Of a stretch of 64,000 bases of DNA, positions 32,628 to 44,786 are shown in pieces (the stretch's first letter is position 1; every line of letters begins with the position of its first letter). The notes under the pieces were generated by a model. That model had not been told where the DNA came from, did no database searches, and was given only the letters and a program-made list of their open reading frames with translations. Where the stretch lies: contig LR746274.1 in assembly GCA_902729315.2 (NCBI GenBank), positions 5,763,037 to 5,827,036 of the forward strand, read 5' to 3'. A program made the position numbers and the translations under genes. Origin of the DNA: Spirodela intermedia. Lineage: Eukaryota; Streptophyta; Magnoliopsida; Alismatales; Araceae.

Positions 32628-35600
32628 ATGAAAGTTCTTCTTCAGCATCTGAGCACAATGCATTACGATTGTGGTTTGGAGCGGACAAGTCATGACCGTG
32701 GATGTGAGGCGGGGACTATTTCTCGTCCCTTCTTCGAGGAATTGGTGGAGAAGGACAACTGTGGCCATGAGGAAACCTACTCTGCTAATATTGAAGGCTT
32801 TGAAGAATCTCTTGGAACGGATGGCTCGAGTTCCTATTCAACTCCGATTCTTAGTCCGGCATCGTCCTCGACAAGCTTCAAGAGCTGTTTCTCAGCTTTC
32901 GGTACATATTTTCTCAGCGACATCTCCTTCAGTGCTACTAAATCTGAACTGCCTTTAACATCCTTGTTTCAATTTTTCTTCAGAGGATTCTGAGGCAGAT
33001 GTGGACTCATCTTCTGGGTGAGAAAATGCTTCACATTATTTATTGTTTTCATGGACGTAAGCCTATTTACTTGATCTGCACCAAGACCTGCCTCTTCCAA
33101 TATTACGCCTGCATTTATTTTTTATGTGATCTCCGTAAGCTGGCACGATGATAGAAAATAATTTAAATCACTCATTTTCTTCCTTATTTGGCGACTTTGA
33201 TAAGATGAATGTGCATGTATGTGTTGATCAATCTGTTCTCACGTTAGAGTTATTCGTTTACATTCTGTCAACCAATCAGGGAGGAAGATGAACATCTGAG
33301 CATGTGTAAACAGCATCACAGCCTTGAAGTTTGGCAAGGTTCGCAATCTGAAGATGATGAGCTTTCACCAGAGCATGTTGACATTGAGGTCGAATGTTTT
33401 GACTCCAAGAATAATGGGGATGACTTTAACGACTCTATTCCACCAACTTCAGACATGTTGCATAATCAGATGAACAGTAATGTTGAGGAGTTGTCTGGTG
33501 ATCTCGCATCGGCAGGTCCCCCACATAAAACGTCCCCAGATGATTTAGATGAAGAACAGAATGCTATTGACATCACTAGTCGATTAATTTTGGGGAACAT
33601 AGAAACAGATCCTCTTATCTGGTTGCCTCCTGATTCAGAGATCACAGATGACGCAGAGTGCGCCGCGACTACAACTGACGACGCTAAATGGGGTGTGACG
33701 AGTTCCCAAAGCCGATTGAGTGATCATCATAAACAAGAACGGCATAAAGCAATGGTGGAGGCAATGAACAGTCGGTTCAAGTTCCTCGTGAGGCAATTCT
33801 TGTCAGCAGAGGGCATTCCTGCCTCCATGGAAGAGTCTGGTGACAGTTGGCTGGACATTGCTTCTTCCTTATCATGGGAAGCTGCACTGCTTGTCCAGCC
33901 GGACACTAATGATGGGAATCCTATGGATCCTGGGCTATATGTGAAAATTAAATGTGTCGCATGTGGTTCTCCCAGTCAGAGGTAATCAAACGAACGCCAT
34001 AATCTTCTAATCAGTTTACCTACAAGTAGTACTTTTATTTTTTGACGTTGTATGGTAAGAATTTTCTTACATAAATATTCTGTGGGCTATGCAGTCAACT
34101 GATAAAAGGCCTGGTTTTCAAGAAGAACACTGCACATAGGCACATGCCGTCAAGGTGTAGAAATGCCAGATTGCTACTCATTCAAGGTGTTCTTGGGCAG
34201 AAGGCAGTTGGTTTGTCATCGTTTGACTCCATGGAACAGGTGGGTACGCACTAAATGTGCCTAAATTTTTCGAATTAAATATGTATGTTGTCTCACCTGA
34301 AATCTTGGTACTGCACGCAGGAAATGGATTATCTAAAGGCTACCATTGACATGATAGATGCATGCCATCCAGATGTGGTTTTGGTAGAGAAAACGGTGTC
34401 TCGTGATATACAAGAGTTTCTTCTGGAGAAAGGAATCTCTTTGGTCTATGATATGAAGTTTAACCGCTTAAAGAGAATTTCTCTCTGTACTGGTTCGCCG
34501 ATTATCTCTTCCGCCGAGATTCCAATCAGTCCAGAGCTAAAGCAATGCGATCATTTCCATATTGAAAAGTTTTTTGAGGAGCATATGTGTTGTGGTGAAG
34601 GCGGAAAGAGGCAAAATAAGACTCTGATGTTCTTTGAGGGCTGTCCAAAGCCTCTCGGATGCACGGTAAGTGATCCCTCCATTTGTCATTCATAGTAGTT
34701 CACTTAGAAAAATACAGTTCATTCAATAATTCGAATGACTTGGGATTCCATAGAAAGGGATCCCGACTTAGGATCTTTCGATATTTTGACAAGTGCTACT
34801 ATTTGGAGAAAACAGTACAATGAACAGCAAACCCCCTTGCGATATCACATTGATACAAGTACATCAGATTATTTCTACTCTAACTTTGTTTAAACGTAGG
34901 ATACAATTATTTCTGATTGCAGATTTTGCTTAAGGGAGATCAGAACGAAAAACTGAAGAGGGTGAAACGCGTCATACAGTCTGCAGTTTCTGCTGCTTAT
35001 CATTTAATTTTAGAAACCTCATTTTTGGCAGATCAAAGGGCAATTTTCTCGGACATTCGCAAAATTAATTATTCCTTATCAGATGATAGTATCTCTACCA
35101 TTACACGTAATTCTTCTACCTCAGACAGAATCATTCCTAGCCCCGAACAATCTTCAACATGCACACTTGCATATGATATGGACATCTCCATCGCCGGTGA
35201 TATGCATGGGAATTCTCCTAAAGAAGAATATTTCAGCAAAGATACAGTGACAGAAGGAGAAAATGGAGTCGGAGATATTGCTGAATCCAAACCTGGTGTT
35301 TCTTCCCGTGAAAATTGTCCTGCACCAAGAGGCTTGCATGATGAGGTTCCTGACCATGGACACTTTGAGCAAGCGTCACATTTTAACGGACGAAGTAACG
35401 TTGAAATCTGTGGACTGACCCAGTTTCCAAAGAAGGGTTATATCGACAATATTTTGGATAACCAAGGCATTTTGATTTTGCGCTCCAGGCAATGCGTATC
35501 AAAAGGGATCATTTGCGAAAGAAACCACCTTTCTCGTATTAAATACTATGGGAAATCCGATGTGTCTCTCGGGCAATTTCTTCAAGAAATCTTACTCAAC

Positions 35601-36530
35601 AAGGTTTGCGCAACCATCATATTTCTTGTTGGCTATTGCTGGTAGGGTTATAATACCTCCCATTGCTGACAAGGGATGCATTGATGGCAGGAGAAAAGCT
35701 GTTCTGCGTGCAGTGAAACACCACAAGCTCACTCTTATAGCTACACTCACCATAATGGGAATCTTACTGTCATGATCAAAAGGATTCCCCCAGAAAAGCG
35801 TTTGCCAGGTGAAGCGGAAGGGAAAATCTGGATGTGGGCCCGCTGTACGACGCATGGGCAGGGACATGTCAGCCCTAGGGCGACAAGAAGGGTGATGATG
35901 TCCAAAGCTGGTCGAGGTCTATCATTTGGCAAATTCCTGGAGCTCAGCTTTTCAAGCCGTTCTACTGATGGGAAGATTTCTCGACGTGGGCATTTGCTGT
36001 ACAGAGACCGGATTCTTTTCTTCGGGTATGAATGATTACTTGGCTTTGCTTTCTTACTGATTTTTTTCACTGTCAAATCTATTGATCCTTTTGAATACGA
36101 ACAGATCGGGATCCTCCGTTGCACTGTTCATGTATTCCTCCATTGATATCTACACAGCTTGCCAGCCGCCACCGGTCTTGGATTTCAGCAGCAGAACGGG
36201 TCAAGACCCGCTCGACAGAGAAGCCAGCGATGTATGTAATCCGATATACAACCTTTTTATCAATCTGTTACCACGCACCATTCGTTCTCAGTCTTTCTGG
36301 TTTTCTTTCTCAAGATGCTTGAAAAGGGTAAGCAGCTCTTTTCGGATGTCGCAAACCTGATTGTGAAGATAAAATCGGAACCTTGCAAGCAACCCAGAAA
36401 GAACCATGGCCCCAGAATGGAATTCCACCAAGTCGAGAAGATGTGGAGAGAAGAGAAGTGTGCGTTCGAGGTTAGTATGGCAGTCCGGTTCGTCATAATC
36501 ATGTCCACTAGATTTCATGATTTTATTTAA

Positions 36531-36564
<34 letters not shown>

Positions 36565-38444
36565 TGCCGCCCTCCACCAAGCTTCTTCGTTGGGTATTTG
36601 TTCTTCTGTTCTAGGACTCCTTGACGAATATCATGAACAAGAATCAGGCGCTACAAAGCGGGCACAGAACACACAGTTTGCCTTTCATGAATCAAGTGCT
36701 CCTCCTCGAGCTGTACATATGGGACCGCCGGATCGATTCCCTCTGCTCTGTCCAAACCGAAGACGAGCTCTTACGAGCAGAAGAAGTCCACACGGATGGT
36801 AATGGTAATGGTAATGGTAATGGTAATTTTAATGGTAATGGGGAGGACTTCTCTTCAGAGATGAAGCAGAGCCCCCCAACGGCGATGTCATCGTCTCCTC
36901 CGCCAGAGAGATGGAATACTTCTGACAGCACGCAGGCAGATGATAGCCGAAGATCATTGGACGCCAGCATCTCAGACCAGGATCACCTGCGGGGCTCACA
37001 TGGGTGGATCTGGGAACCTTTCTCTGATATTCTCCGAGCATATGAAGGTGATCTTTCAGGGGGCTCATCGCAGAAGTTTGACTTCATCCAGAACTACACC
37101 CCTCTGCATCTTCCCCCGAAGCACCAGCTGGTCAGCCAGTACAGGGAGTGGATGCACTTCCCGGTAGGCATAGATGGAGACGTTATCTCGGTCTGCGAGG
37201 AGGAACTCTCCAGCATCATAGCATTTGCTCTCGGCTTGGCTCATGAACAGCACCTCCTGAACCAGCTGGGCTCGTACAAATCGACGGATAACATCCAAAA
37301 TTTCGGGCATCAAGATCATCATCTTCCCGCTGACGGCACATCAAACCATGGATTACGCACGGCATTGAGCTGCCCATCTGCTCTATCCGATGAACTGCTG
37401 AACCTCTCCGGCTCGCTCTTCGTCGACCACCTCCTGTTCTCAGAGAATCTGCATCCAGAGACCCGGGTGCCCATTGGAAGGGCCGCGGACAAGACCGGAT
37501 TCGCCGTGGTCTGCTTATTCGCGGAGCAATTCCGCTCTCTCAGGGCCCGCTTCTGCCCATCCGAGACGGCCTACATCTCCTCAATCGCCCGTTGCAAGAA
37601 GTGGAACGCTCAGGGGGGGAAGAGCAAGGCCCTGTTCGCCAAGTCTCTGGACGGCAGGCTGATAATAAAGCAGATCAGCAGGACTGAGCTCGACTCCTTC
37701 CTGAGGTTCGCCCCGGATTACTTCAAGTGCGTCTCCTCCTCACTGAGCTCAGGCAGCCAGATGTGCCTCGCCAAGATCCTGGGGATGTACCAGGTGGGCA
37801 GCTGCTCCTTCCCCTGAACACCTGATCTTTCTTTCCCATTTATGGAAAGCATCCCCACTTTCCTCTTCCTTCGCAGGTCAAGCGGACTAAAAATGGGAAG
37901 GAGACGAAGACCGACGTGGTGGTCATGGAGAACCTTCTCTACGGCAGAAGCGTTTCTCGCGTGTATGATCTCAAAGGCGCCGTCTTTTCCCGCTATGTTC
38001 CTGATGGGGATGACCCCGACAGGGTCCTCCTAGACCAGAATTTCATGCAGGACATGGGGGTCCACCCGATCTACGTCAGCGTGAAGACCAAGCGCCTCCT
38101 TCAACGGGCCATCTGGAACGACACCTCCTTCCTCACCGTGAGTTGACCCTCCCCCCCACCCCCACCCCGGATGCTCTTCAGGGTTGACTTTTTTCTGTCT
38201 GCAGTCGATCGACGTCATGGACTACTCTCTGCTCATCGGGGTGGATCAGAAGCGGCGAGAGCTTGTGTTCGGGATCATCGACTACTTGAGGCAGTACACC
38301 TGGGACAAGAAGCTGGAGACCTGGGTGAAGGCCTCCTGGGTTCTTCCCAAGAACGAGCTGCCCACCGTCATCTCACCTAAGGAATACAGGAAGAGATTCA
38401 GAAAGTTCATGTCTCAGTACTTTCTGACCATCCCAGATGCTTAG
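32628..38444 (+). CDS. FAB1D: 1-phosphatidylinositol-3-phosphate 5-kinase, FAB1C/D type (no FYVE)
   Basis: Twelve exons encode about 1,492 residues: 32628-32901, 32984-33017, 33280-33981, 34095-34239, 34321-34665, 34923-35603, 35691-36025, 36105-36231, 36315-36470, 36615-37793, 37877-38137, 38205-38444. The enzyme makes PtdIns(3,5)P2 on endosomal and vacuolar membranes. A Cpn60/TCP1-like region covers about residues 250-560. The kinase domain fills the C-terminal 250 residues: IIKQ (Lys 1285, ATP binding), VYDLKG, MDYSLL (Asp 1419) and an activation segment ending in WVLPKNELPTVIS. There is no Cys-rich FYVE finger, which places it with plant FAB1C/FAB1D; length fits FAB1D better. A short (Asn-Gly)n run from an aatggt microsatellite lies at 36797-36840. 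The start at 32628 is the first ATG in frame; 32658 is an alternative. Confidence 0.9.
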
Positions 38445-39795
38445 ATAATCAGATCAGAGGTGCGCTCTCTCTTCTTCTTCTTCTTCTTCTTCTTCTTCTT
38501 CTTCAAGCTCCTCCCTTCATCCCCTTTTTCTAATTTACAAAAAAAAAAGGAATAAAATATAATTTCTCTTGGGGTCATGCCCTATTTTGTAAATTTCTCC
38601 GGGAACTTATCACCCATTTTGGCTGCCCAATTGGTTCCATACCTGCTGTTCGGAAGTCATATTTCTTATACATGAAAATATATATCAAAATATTCTTTAA
38701 TTTAGTTGCATATTCTTTAGTTGCCCAATTGGGTCCATTTAGTTGCATATTATTTAATATATCTGAGCGAAAATTTCAATTCCTTTGAAAAATTATCGAC
38801 ATAATAAGAGCTCGTAATTGATTATCAACAATAATCACATATAGTTGGTATGAATGGGCTGGGCCGTCATTGGGCCTCTTGATCCCCGACAGCTAGTCAA
38901 CCGGTTTTTTTTTTTTTTAAGACCAGAAGAATATTTAAAACGCTGGACCATTAAATCGTATCTCACTCTGAGTATTTATCAGGAAGATTATGTATTATAT
39001 ATTAAAAAAATATGATAGCGATATGTCTCGTAACGTTCAAATATCCCAGTAAGAACTATTTTTTAAGGTAGTAATTGGTACATATTAATATTCGAATTAT
39101 CCGCGGGTGATGCTGACCTAAGACCCGGAAAATTATATATTATATTATGTGATATTTCGAAAATATTAATATATTAGCTAATAATATATTGGTCTCCTGC
39201 TCTCGGGCCTCGAAATTAAAGTCGAGTTAAAAGCAGGCCCGATTAGGTTCTCAAATCTCTCTGGCATTCGGGCCTGGGCTAAACTAAGATTCAGGACTCG
39301 CCCCGGCCCAGCCCTGGTGTCAGGGCAGATCTTGGCCTGTCGTTACACCCACGTCGGGTCCCAGCTAGCCCGTAAAAATATGGCCCGGCCTAGCCCGACT
39401 TTAGAAAGGCCCGGGCCCGCCTGAATGTTTGTCCATATGTGCAATATAGTTTCTTCTGCTTGAGGCTGATATACATATTAACAATTTATGGGTATGAAAA
39501 GCGTTTAAATGGGTTTAATTGGGTGTGGAATAAAATTGACACTCTGGCGTCATTCTCCGGGCCTCCTCGATCTTTCCACCGCAGGAAGCTAGGGTTGAGT
39601 TAGGGACAGTTTCGCTCCTCGTCGTTCCCCTCTTCTATGGAAGTTGACCTCCCTTCTCCAGCCCCTCGCCATCCACAATCCTCCTCCTCCGGAAACTGCT
39701 GCCCCTGTTCCTGCTGCTGCGATCGCTGTCGTTGCCAATAGGACTTCATAAGATTCCTGCGGTAGGGTTTCCTCGACTTGTAATTTTCGTTTCCC
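38445..39795. other. Intergenic region between FAB1 and SHMT genes
   Basis: A (CTT)n run lies at 38469-38505 in the FAB1 3' UTR. AT-rich DNA follows, then 39200-39420 with many GGCCCG/GGCCCA words. The SHMT leader lies at about 39560-39795. Minus-strand open frames over 39589-39977 overlap the SHMT start and look like shadows. Confidence 0.5.
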
Positions 39796-42700
39796 ATGGA
39801 TCTTACTTCCCCGCCGTCGAACCTCTCGCTGGGATTCCACGCTCCCCCCGTTCCCCACGCTGCTCCGAGCCTCGATGATTCTATTTCCTTCCGCGTGGAT
39901 TCTAGCTGCCGAGAAAGTTCCCAGCCTGTCCGATCGGTCCCGCTGCAGCTGCTTGACCAACAGCCTGAAGATGTCAAGGAGAACTCGTCGGCAGCCGTGA
40001 GTGACGGGGACGAGTCCGAAGAAGATCAGAGGGAGTTCAGCATCCTGGGTTATCCGATGTCCCTAAGAAAGCGGAAGGAAAGGGAATCTTCTTCTTCGTG
40101 CTCGTCTACATCTCTCCATCCTCAGAAGAAGGCATCGATTGAACCAGATCTTGATTCACGGAGGGCCGCCGTTCGAGCTTGGGGAAATCAGAGCCTTGCT
40201 GCAGCTGATCCCGATATATCTGAGATCATGGAGAAGGAAAAGCAGAGGCAGTTTAAGGGTATTGAGCTTATTGCTTCGGAGAATTTCGTTTGCAAGGCCG
40301 TTCTGGATGCACTTGGCAGCCATCTGACTAATAAATACTCCGAAGGGCTTCCTGGCGCACGTTATTATATCGGTAATCAGTACATCGATCAGATCGAGAA
40401 GCTGTGTTGGGAACGTGCATTGGCGGCCTTCAGTCTTGACCCAGAATGCTGGGGCGTTAATGTGCAGCCGTACTCTTGTACCTCAGCCAACTTTGCTGTT
40501 TATACCGCACTTTTACTACCCAAGGATCGTATTATGGGGTTGGATTCCCCTTCTGGTGGCCATGTGAGTCACGGGTACTACACACCCAGTGGAAAGAAGG
40601 TATCAGGGGCATCGATTTTTTTTGAGAGCTTGGCATATAAGGTGAACCCGCACACGGGGTATATCGACTATGAGAAGCTCGAGGAAAGGGCATTGGATTA
40701 TCGCCCCAAAATATTGATTTGTGGTGGGAGCTCCTATCCCAGGGAATGGGATTTTGCACGGTTCAGGCAGATCGCAGATAAGTGTGGGGCGGTTCTGATG
40801 TGTGACATGGCTCACATCAGTGGTCTTGTTGCTGCTAAGGTATTTAATTTCTCTTGGCGTATGTCTTTTTGGTCTATTCTATTGATTCAACTAATGGTAT
40901 GGATATCTTAGTATGCAAGTTTACTGTTATGAGCATCGCCCTCTTCTTAAAGTAAAGTTGAATTTGCATCTTTGGCTGGTGGATTTAAACCACCACTTTC
41001 ATATTATAGAATTTCGCACTAGAAAACGATCACAGTAATTATTTGAGTCGTTATTACGCTTTTCGAGTACGACTATTCTAAGAATATGTGACTCAAATTG
41101 CTATTCTTTCACACTTGCAGTTCATTAGATGTAGAATAGCCATTGACGTATCCCATATAAACTCGTGAACCACGTTAATGTAATTCATTGTTCATTCACG
41201 TTGCATATTCAAATCCTCCTTAAATTCATAGATTCTTCATGGGTACCTGCTGAATAGTCAGATTGAGGAGGTATAGCCAAAGTTGGAGAATGTGGTCCAC
41301 AGAAAACTCAGGAATGATTTGTTTTCTTCCCTTCATGTATGCTGAGTTGATGATAACAGTTTTTCTTTAAGATCGGGGAAGGGACGTTGTTGCAAAGGAG
41401 AAGGATGTGTTTGTGCTCTAGTTGACGGTATCATTGATATCTAAGTGAATGGAGGCCTATAATCCTAGAAACATCCTTCGTTACTTATACCATCTATGTG
41501 GGTTACTTTAATATAGTTTTTTTCTTCATAGAGGGTTGTATATTTGTTCTTATAACGTGTATTTTTGCTGATTTTTCAATCAATCAGGCCGTTAGTAGTT
41601 CTTCATGAAATCTAGTGACATAAATCTTCCTCATTTTTCTAGAAGGAGATGATGAAGGAAAGGCGCGAACATTTTACATAACGTCAGACCGTGTGGTTGT
41701 TCTGGCTGTGTTTTGTCTTCTCTGTGATCAGTAAATGTTTCTTGTTTTCTTCGTATAACATATTATTATACAAGTGTACATTTGCATTCTGGGCGTCTAG
41801 AAAAGTTTTAAAAACAATGTGCACAAGCTTACTGCATCGGTTCCGAATGTAATATTCCCATCTCCAGAGCTTTGAATTTTTTTACAAAATGAGTCCAATG
41901 ATAACATTGGAGTCATGATGACGGAAAATAGTCAAAATATTTTCTCACTAAAGTGACAACCAAATCCTCGAGTACTTGGTTCAAATTTTTTCTATTTTCT
42001 CATGCAGAAAAACGAGAATCATATTTCCTAGTGAAAGAAGCTGAGGATGGGTCATGCGTTCTTCTCCAAAAGAAAATAATAGCTGAAAATTTTCGGAACG
42101 AATTCAGATTATCTTAGAAGTTAGGAGACTGCAGTCATGTTTCTCTACTATTTATCCTGCGGAATACCATTCTCTAAAATCTATTCATGCTTCTGTTTCC
42201 GATATTCGTTCCTTACGCTACATTGATTCTAGTTTAGAAAGTTATCATATGAACTGCTTCTTGGTGACACCCATCAGTCTGCTTCCTTCTCCCTCCTTTT
42301 TTTGATAATTAAGGCATAAATGCAAGATACATCAAACAGTGTTGTTTCGGGTCGCAGTTGCCTGAATATTGATTGACAGATGTCGTTCTTGATAACATTG
42401 GGGAATACATCTTGGCCCATGCTTGTTCCTCATCAAATCATTGAGTTGTAGATCCTTCTCTCTCACTGATAATCTGATTCAGAATTAAGAGGGACGCTTT
42501 TGGCTTAAACCCTTTTGAATTTACTTTTGTTCTTGCTCAGGGATTCAATCCCCCCCCCCCCAAATTTCTCCAATACAATCTTACTCTATCCCTTTTTTAT
42601 TCCCTAATTTATTTTTTCTCTCTCTCTAGAAGCTGCCTTTTGAATACTAAATTCATATCTCTAACCGTGAGATCTGGTGCCTGTGTGACCCTGCAGGAGT

Positions 42701-43927
42701 GCCTGAGTCCTTTCGATTACTGCGATATCGTCACCTCCACCACTCACAAAAGCCTCCGGGGCCCAAGGGGAGGCATAATCTTTTACCGAAAGGGCAGGAA
42801 GCAGAGGAAGCGGGGAATATCGCTCTGCCAAGCCGACGAGGGCGACCAATACGACTTCGAGGACAGAATCAACTTTTCTGTCTTCCCTTCCATGCAAGGA
42901 GGGCCCCACAACAACCACATCGCAGCGCTAGCCATAGCGTTGAAGCAGGTGGCGACCCCCGAGTTCAAGGCCTACATCCAGCAGGTGAAGAGGAACGCCC
43001 AGGCCCTGGCCTCTGCCCTGCTCAGAAGAAAGTGCCGACTGGTCACCGGAGGCACAGATAACCACCTCTTGCTCTGGGACCTCAGAAACTTGGGCCTCAC
43101 AGGTACTCAACCCCCCCCCCCCCTTCGTGATCTTGATTTTCGCCGGCGTAGATTCATATCTGAGAGCAAACAAAACCATGTAGATGATTTTGATTTAGAT
43201 AGATTGAGGAAACTGAAAATGGGATTCTTGCATAGTATGGGATGAAGAGAAAATGCTTTGCTTTGACTTCAGTTTTTACCAGAGTGTTGACCACCCTCGA
43301 TCGGGTCGGATCGGGTCGTCTGAGAGATCTTAGAAGGGAAAAAAAAAGTCAAATAGCTTTTTATTGGAATTATTTTTAGTGGGCGATTTTGGGAGGGAGA
43401 AAATCTGAGAGAAAAACATGAATTTCATACAGATCATCGTCATCTTCTTCTTCGTCAAAATCCTCCGGCCCTCGATTGTTTTTACCCTCAATTGCTTGGG
43501 AATTCTGGCAGGTAAAAACTTTGAGAAAGTCTGCGAGCTGTGCCAGATCACGGTCAACAAGACCCCGATATTCGGCGACAACGGCACCATCTCCCCCGGC
43601 GGAGTGAGAATCGGTGAGCCCCCTCTCTCTCTCTCTCTCTCTAGATATATATATATATATATATAGTTGTGTGTGTGAATTTGTTTTGGGGGGGCATTTT
43701 CAGGGACACCGGCGATGACGACGAGGGGGTGCTTGGAGGGGGACTTCGAGACGATCGCTGAATTTCTGTTGAGGGCGGCGCACATCGCGAGCACGGTCCA
43801 CAGGGAGCATGGGAAGCTTCAGAAGGACTTCATCAAGGGCCTCCAGAGCAACTGGGACCTGGCCGACCTCCGCAGCCGGGTCGAGGCCTTCTCCACCCAG
43901 TTCGCCATCCCCGCCCTCGACGTGTGA
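39796..43927 (+). CDS. SHM7: Serine hydroxymethyltransferase, SHM6/SHM7 type with N-terminal extension
   Basis: Four exons (39796-40839, 42697-43102, 43512-43613, 43704-43927) encode 591 residues. SHMT interconverts serine and glycine with transfer of a one-carbon unit to tetrahydrofolate, using pyridoxal phosphate. Residues 1-120 are a Ser/Pro-rich extension with basic clusters RKRKER (91-96) and PQKK (109-112), a plausible nuclear signal; SHM7/MSA1 of Arabidopsis is nuclear. The SHMT core follows: [26 protein letters not shown], then [14 protein letters not shown] with the PLP lysine at about residue 366. Four exons and about 590-600 residues are as recalled for SHM6/SHM7; these two cannot be separated here. 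Intron 1 is 1.86 kb. Exon 1 uses A/T-ending codons far more than exons 2-4. Confidence 0.92.
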
Positions 43928-43931
43928 GTCC

Positions 43932-43974
<43 letters not shown>

Positions 43975-44786
43975 TCTCCCGTAAAAGGCGAAACTTGGAA
44001 GGGGGGGGGTTATTATTTCTTTATTTGGCATCGTTGGGTATAGTTTTCTCATCCTGGGTTTATATTCTGTATCTTTGTATATGTGGTCGTCGATCATTGA
44101 ATATGCTTGTTGACCTCCAACACCAAAAGTCAGTCTGTGGGTTACGCGTGGGAGATTTTTTTTCTTTCATGTCGACGTGGATGGCTCCTTCGCGGCGGTG
44201 CGGTGGTTCTTTTGATTTCTAGGCTAGGTGCAGTTTAATTAAATTCTGCCGCGCGAGCACCGGAAGCCTTGTTTGACCCTTCTCCCGGGCCGCCGCCGCT
44301 GATTCTCCTCGGGCTTTTTAATTCTTTGGGCCCGATCTAAAGGTGGAACTTTGGTTTGTAATCCTTACTGGCCCGAGGCTATTCCCTTAGCGAGAGAGAG
44401 AGAGAGAGAGAGAGATAGTGAGAGAGAGACACAGAGAGAGTAGAGAGAGAGGGAGAGAGAGACAGAGGGTTCGAGTCTACGATCTTAGTTGGGTCTGCCT
44501 CTGCCAGTTGGTGACAGATTCAAAAGTGGGTCGGGGTAATAAGTCAAATCGTGGATAATAATATTGTGTTACTTTATTTAGTGGGTTTAAATGGGTTGAC
44601 TCAGGCACCTGGTCTTCGGTTCAAAGGGGCGAGCTAGGAACTTACTGGGTACTTTCTTTTCTTCTTTCTGTGTGATAAAGATGGCTCCTTTTTCTTTCCT
44701 TCAGAGGAACAAAACTCGTGAAAATATGGTAGAAAACGAGAAGATCAATCCCCTCTAATTCCTCCCTCTCTCTCTCTCTCTATCTC
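43928..44786. other. Convergent intergenic region
   Basis: This region lies between the 3' ends of the SHMT gene (+) and the BPS1-like gene (-). It holds (CT)n at 43938-43976, (GA)n-rich sequence at 44391-44470 and otherwise unique DNA without a recognisable gene. Confidence 0.6.

Noticed and set aside
32628..33300. FYVE zinc finger in the FAB1 N-terminus
   Set aside because: No paired Cys pattern or RRHHCR-type motif was found; the protein fits the FYVE-less FAB1C/D group.
40840..42696. Separate gene in the large SHMT intron
   Set aside because: The sequence is AT-rich with stops in all frames; the reading frame and PLP site continue cleanly at 42697.
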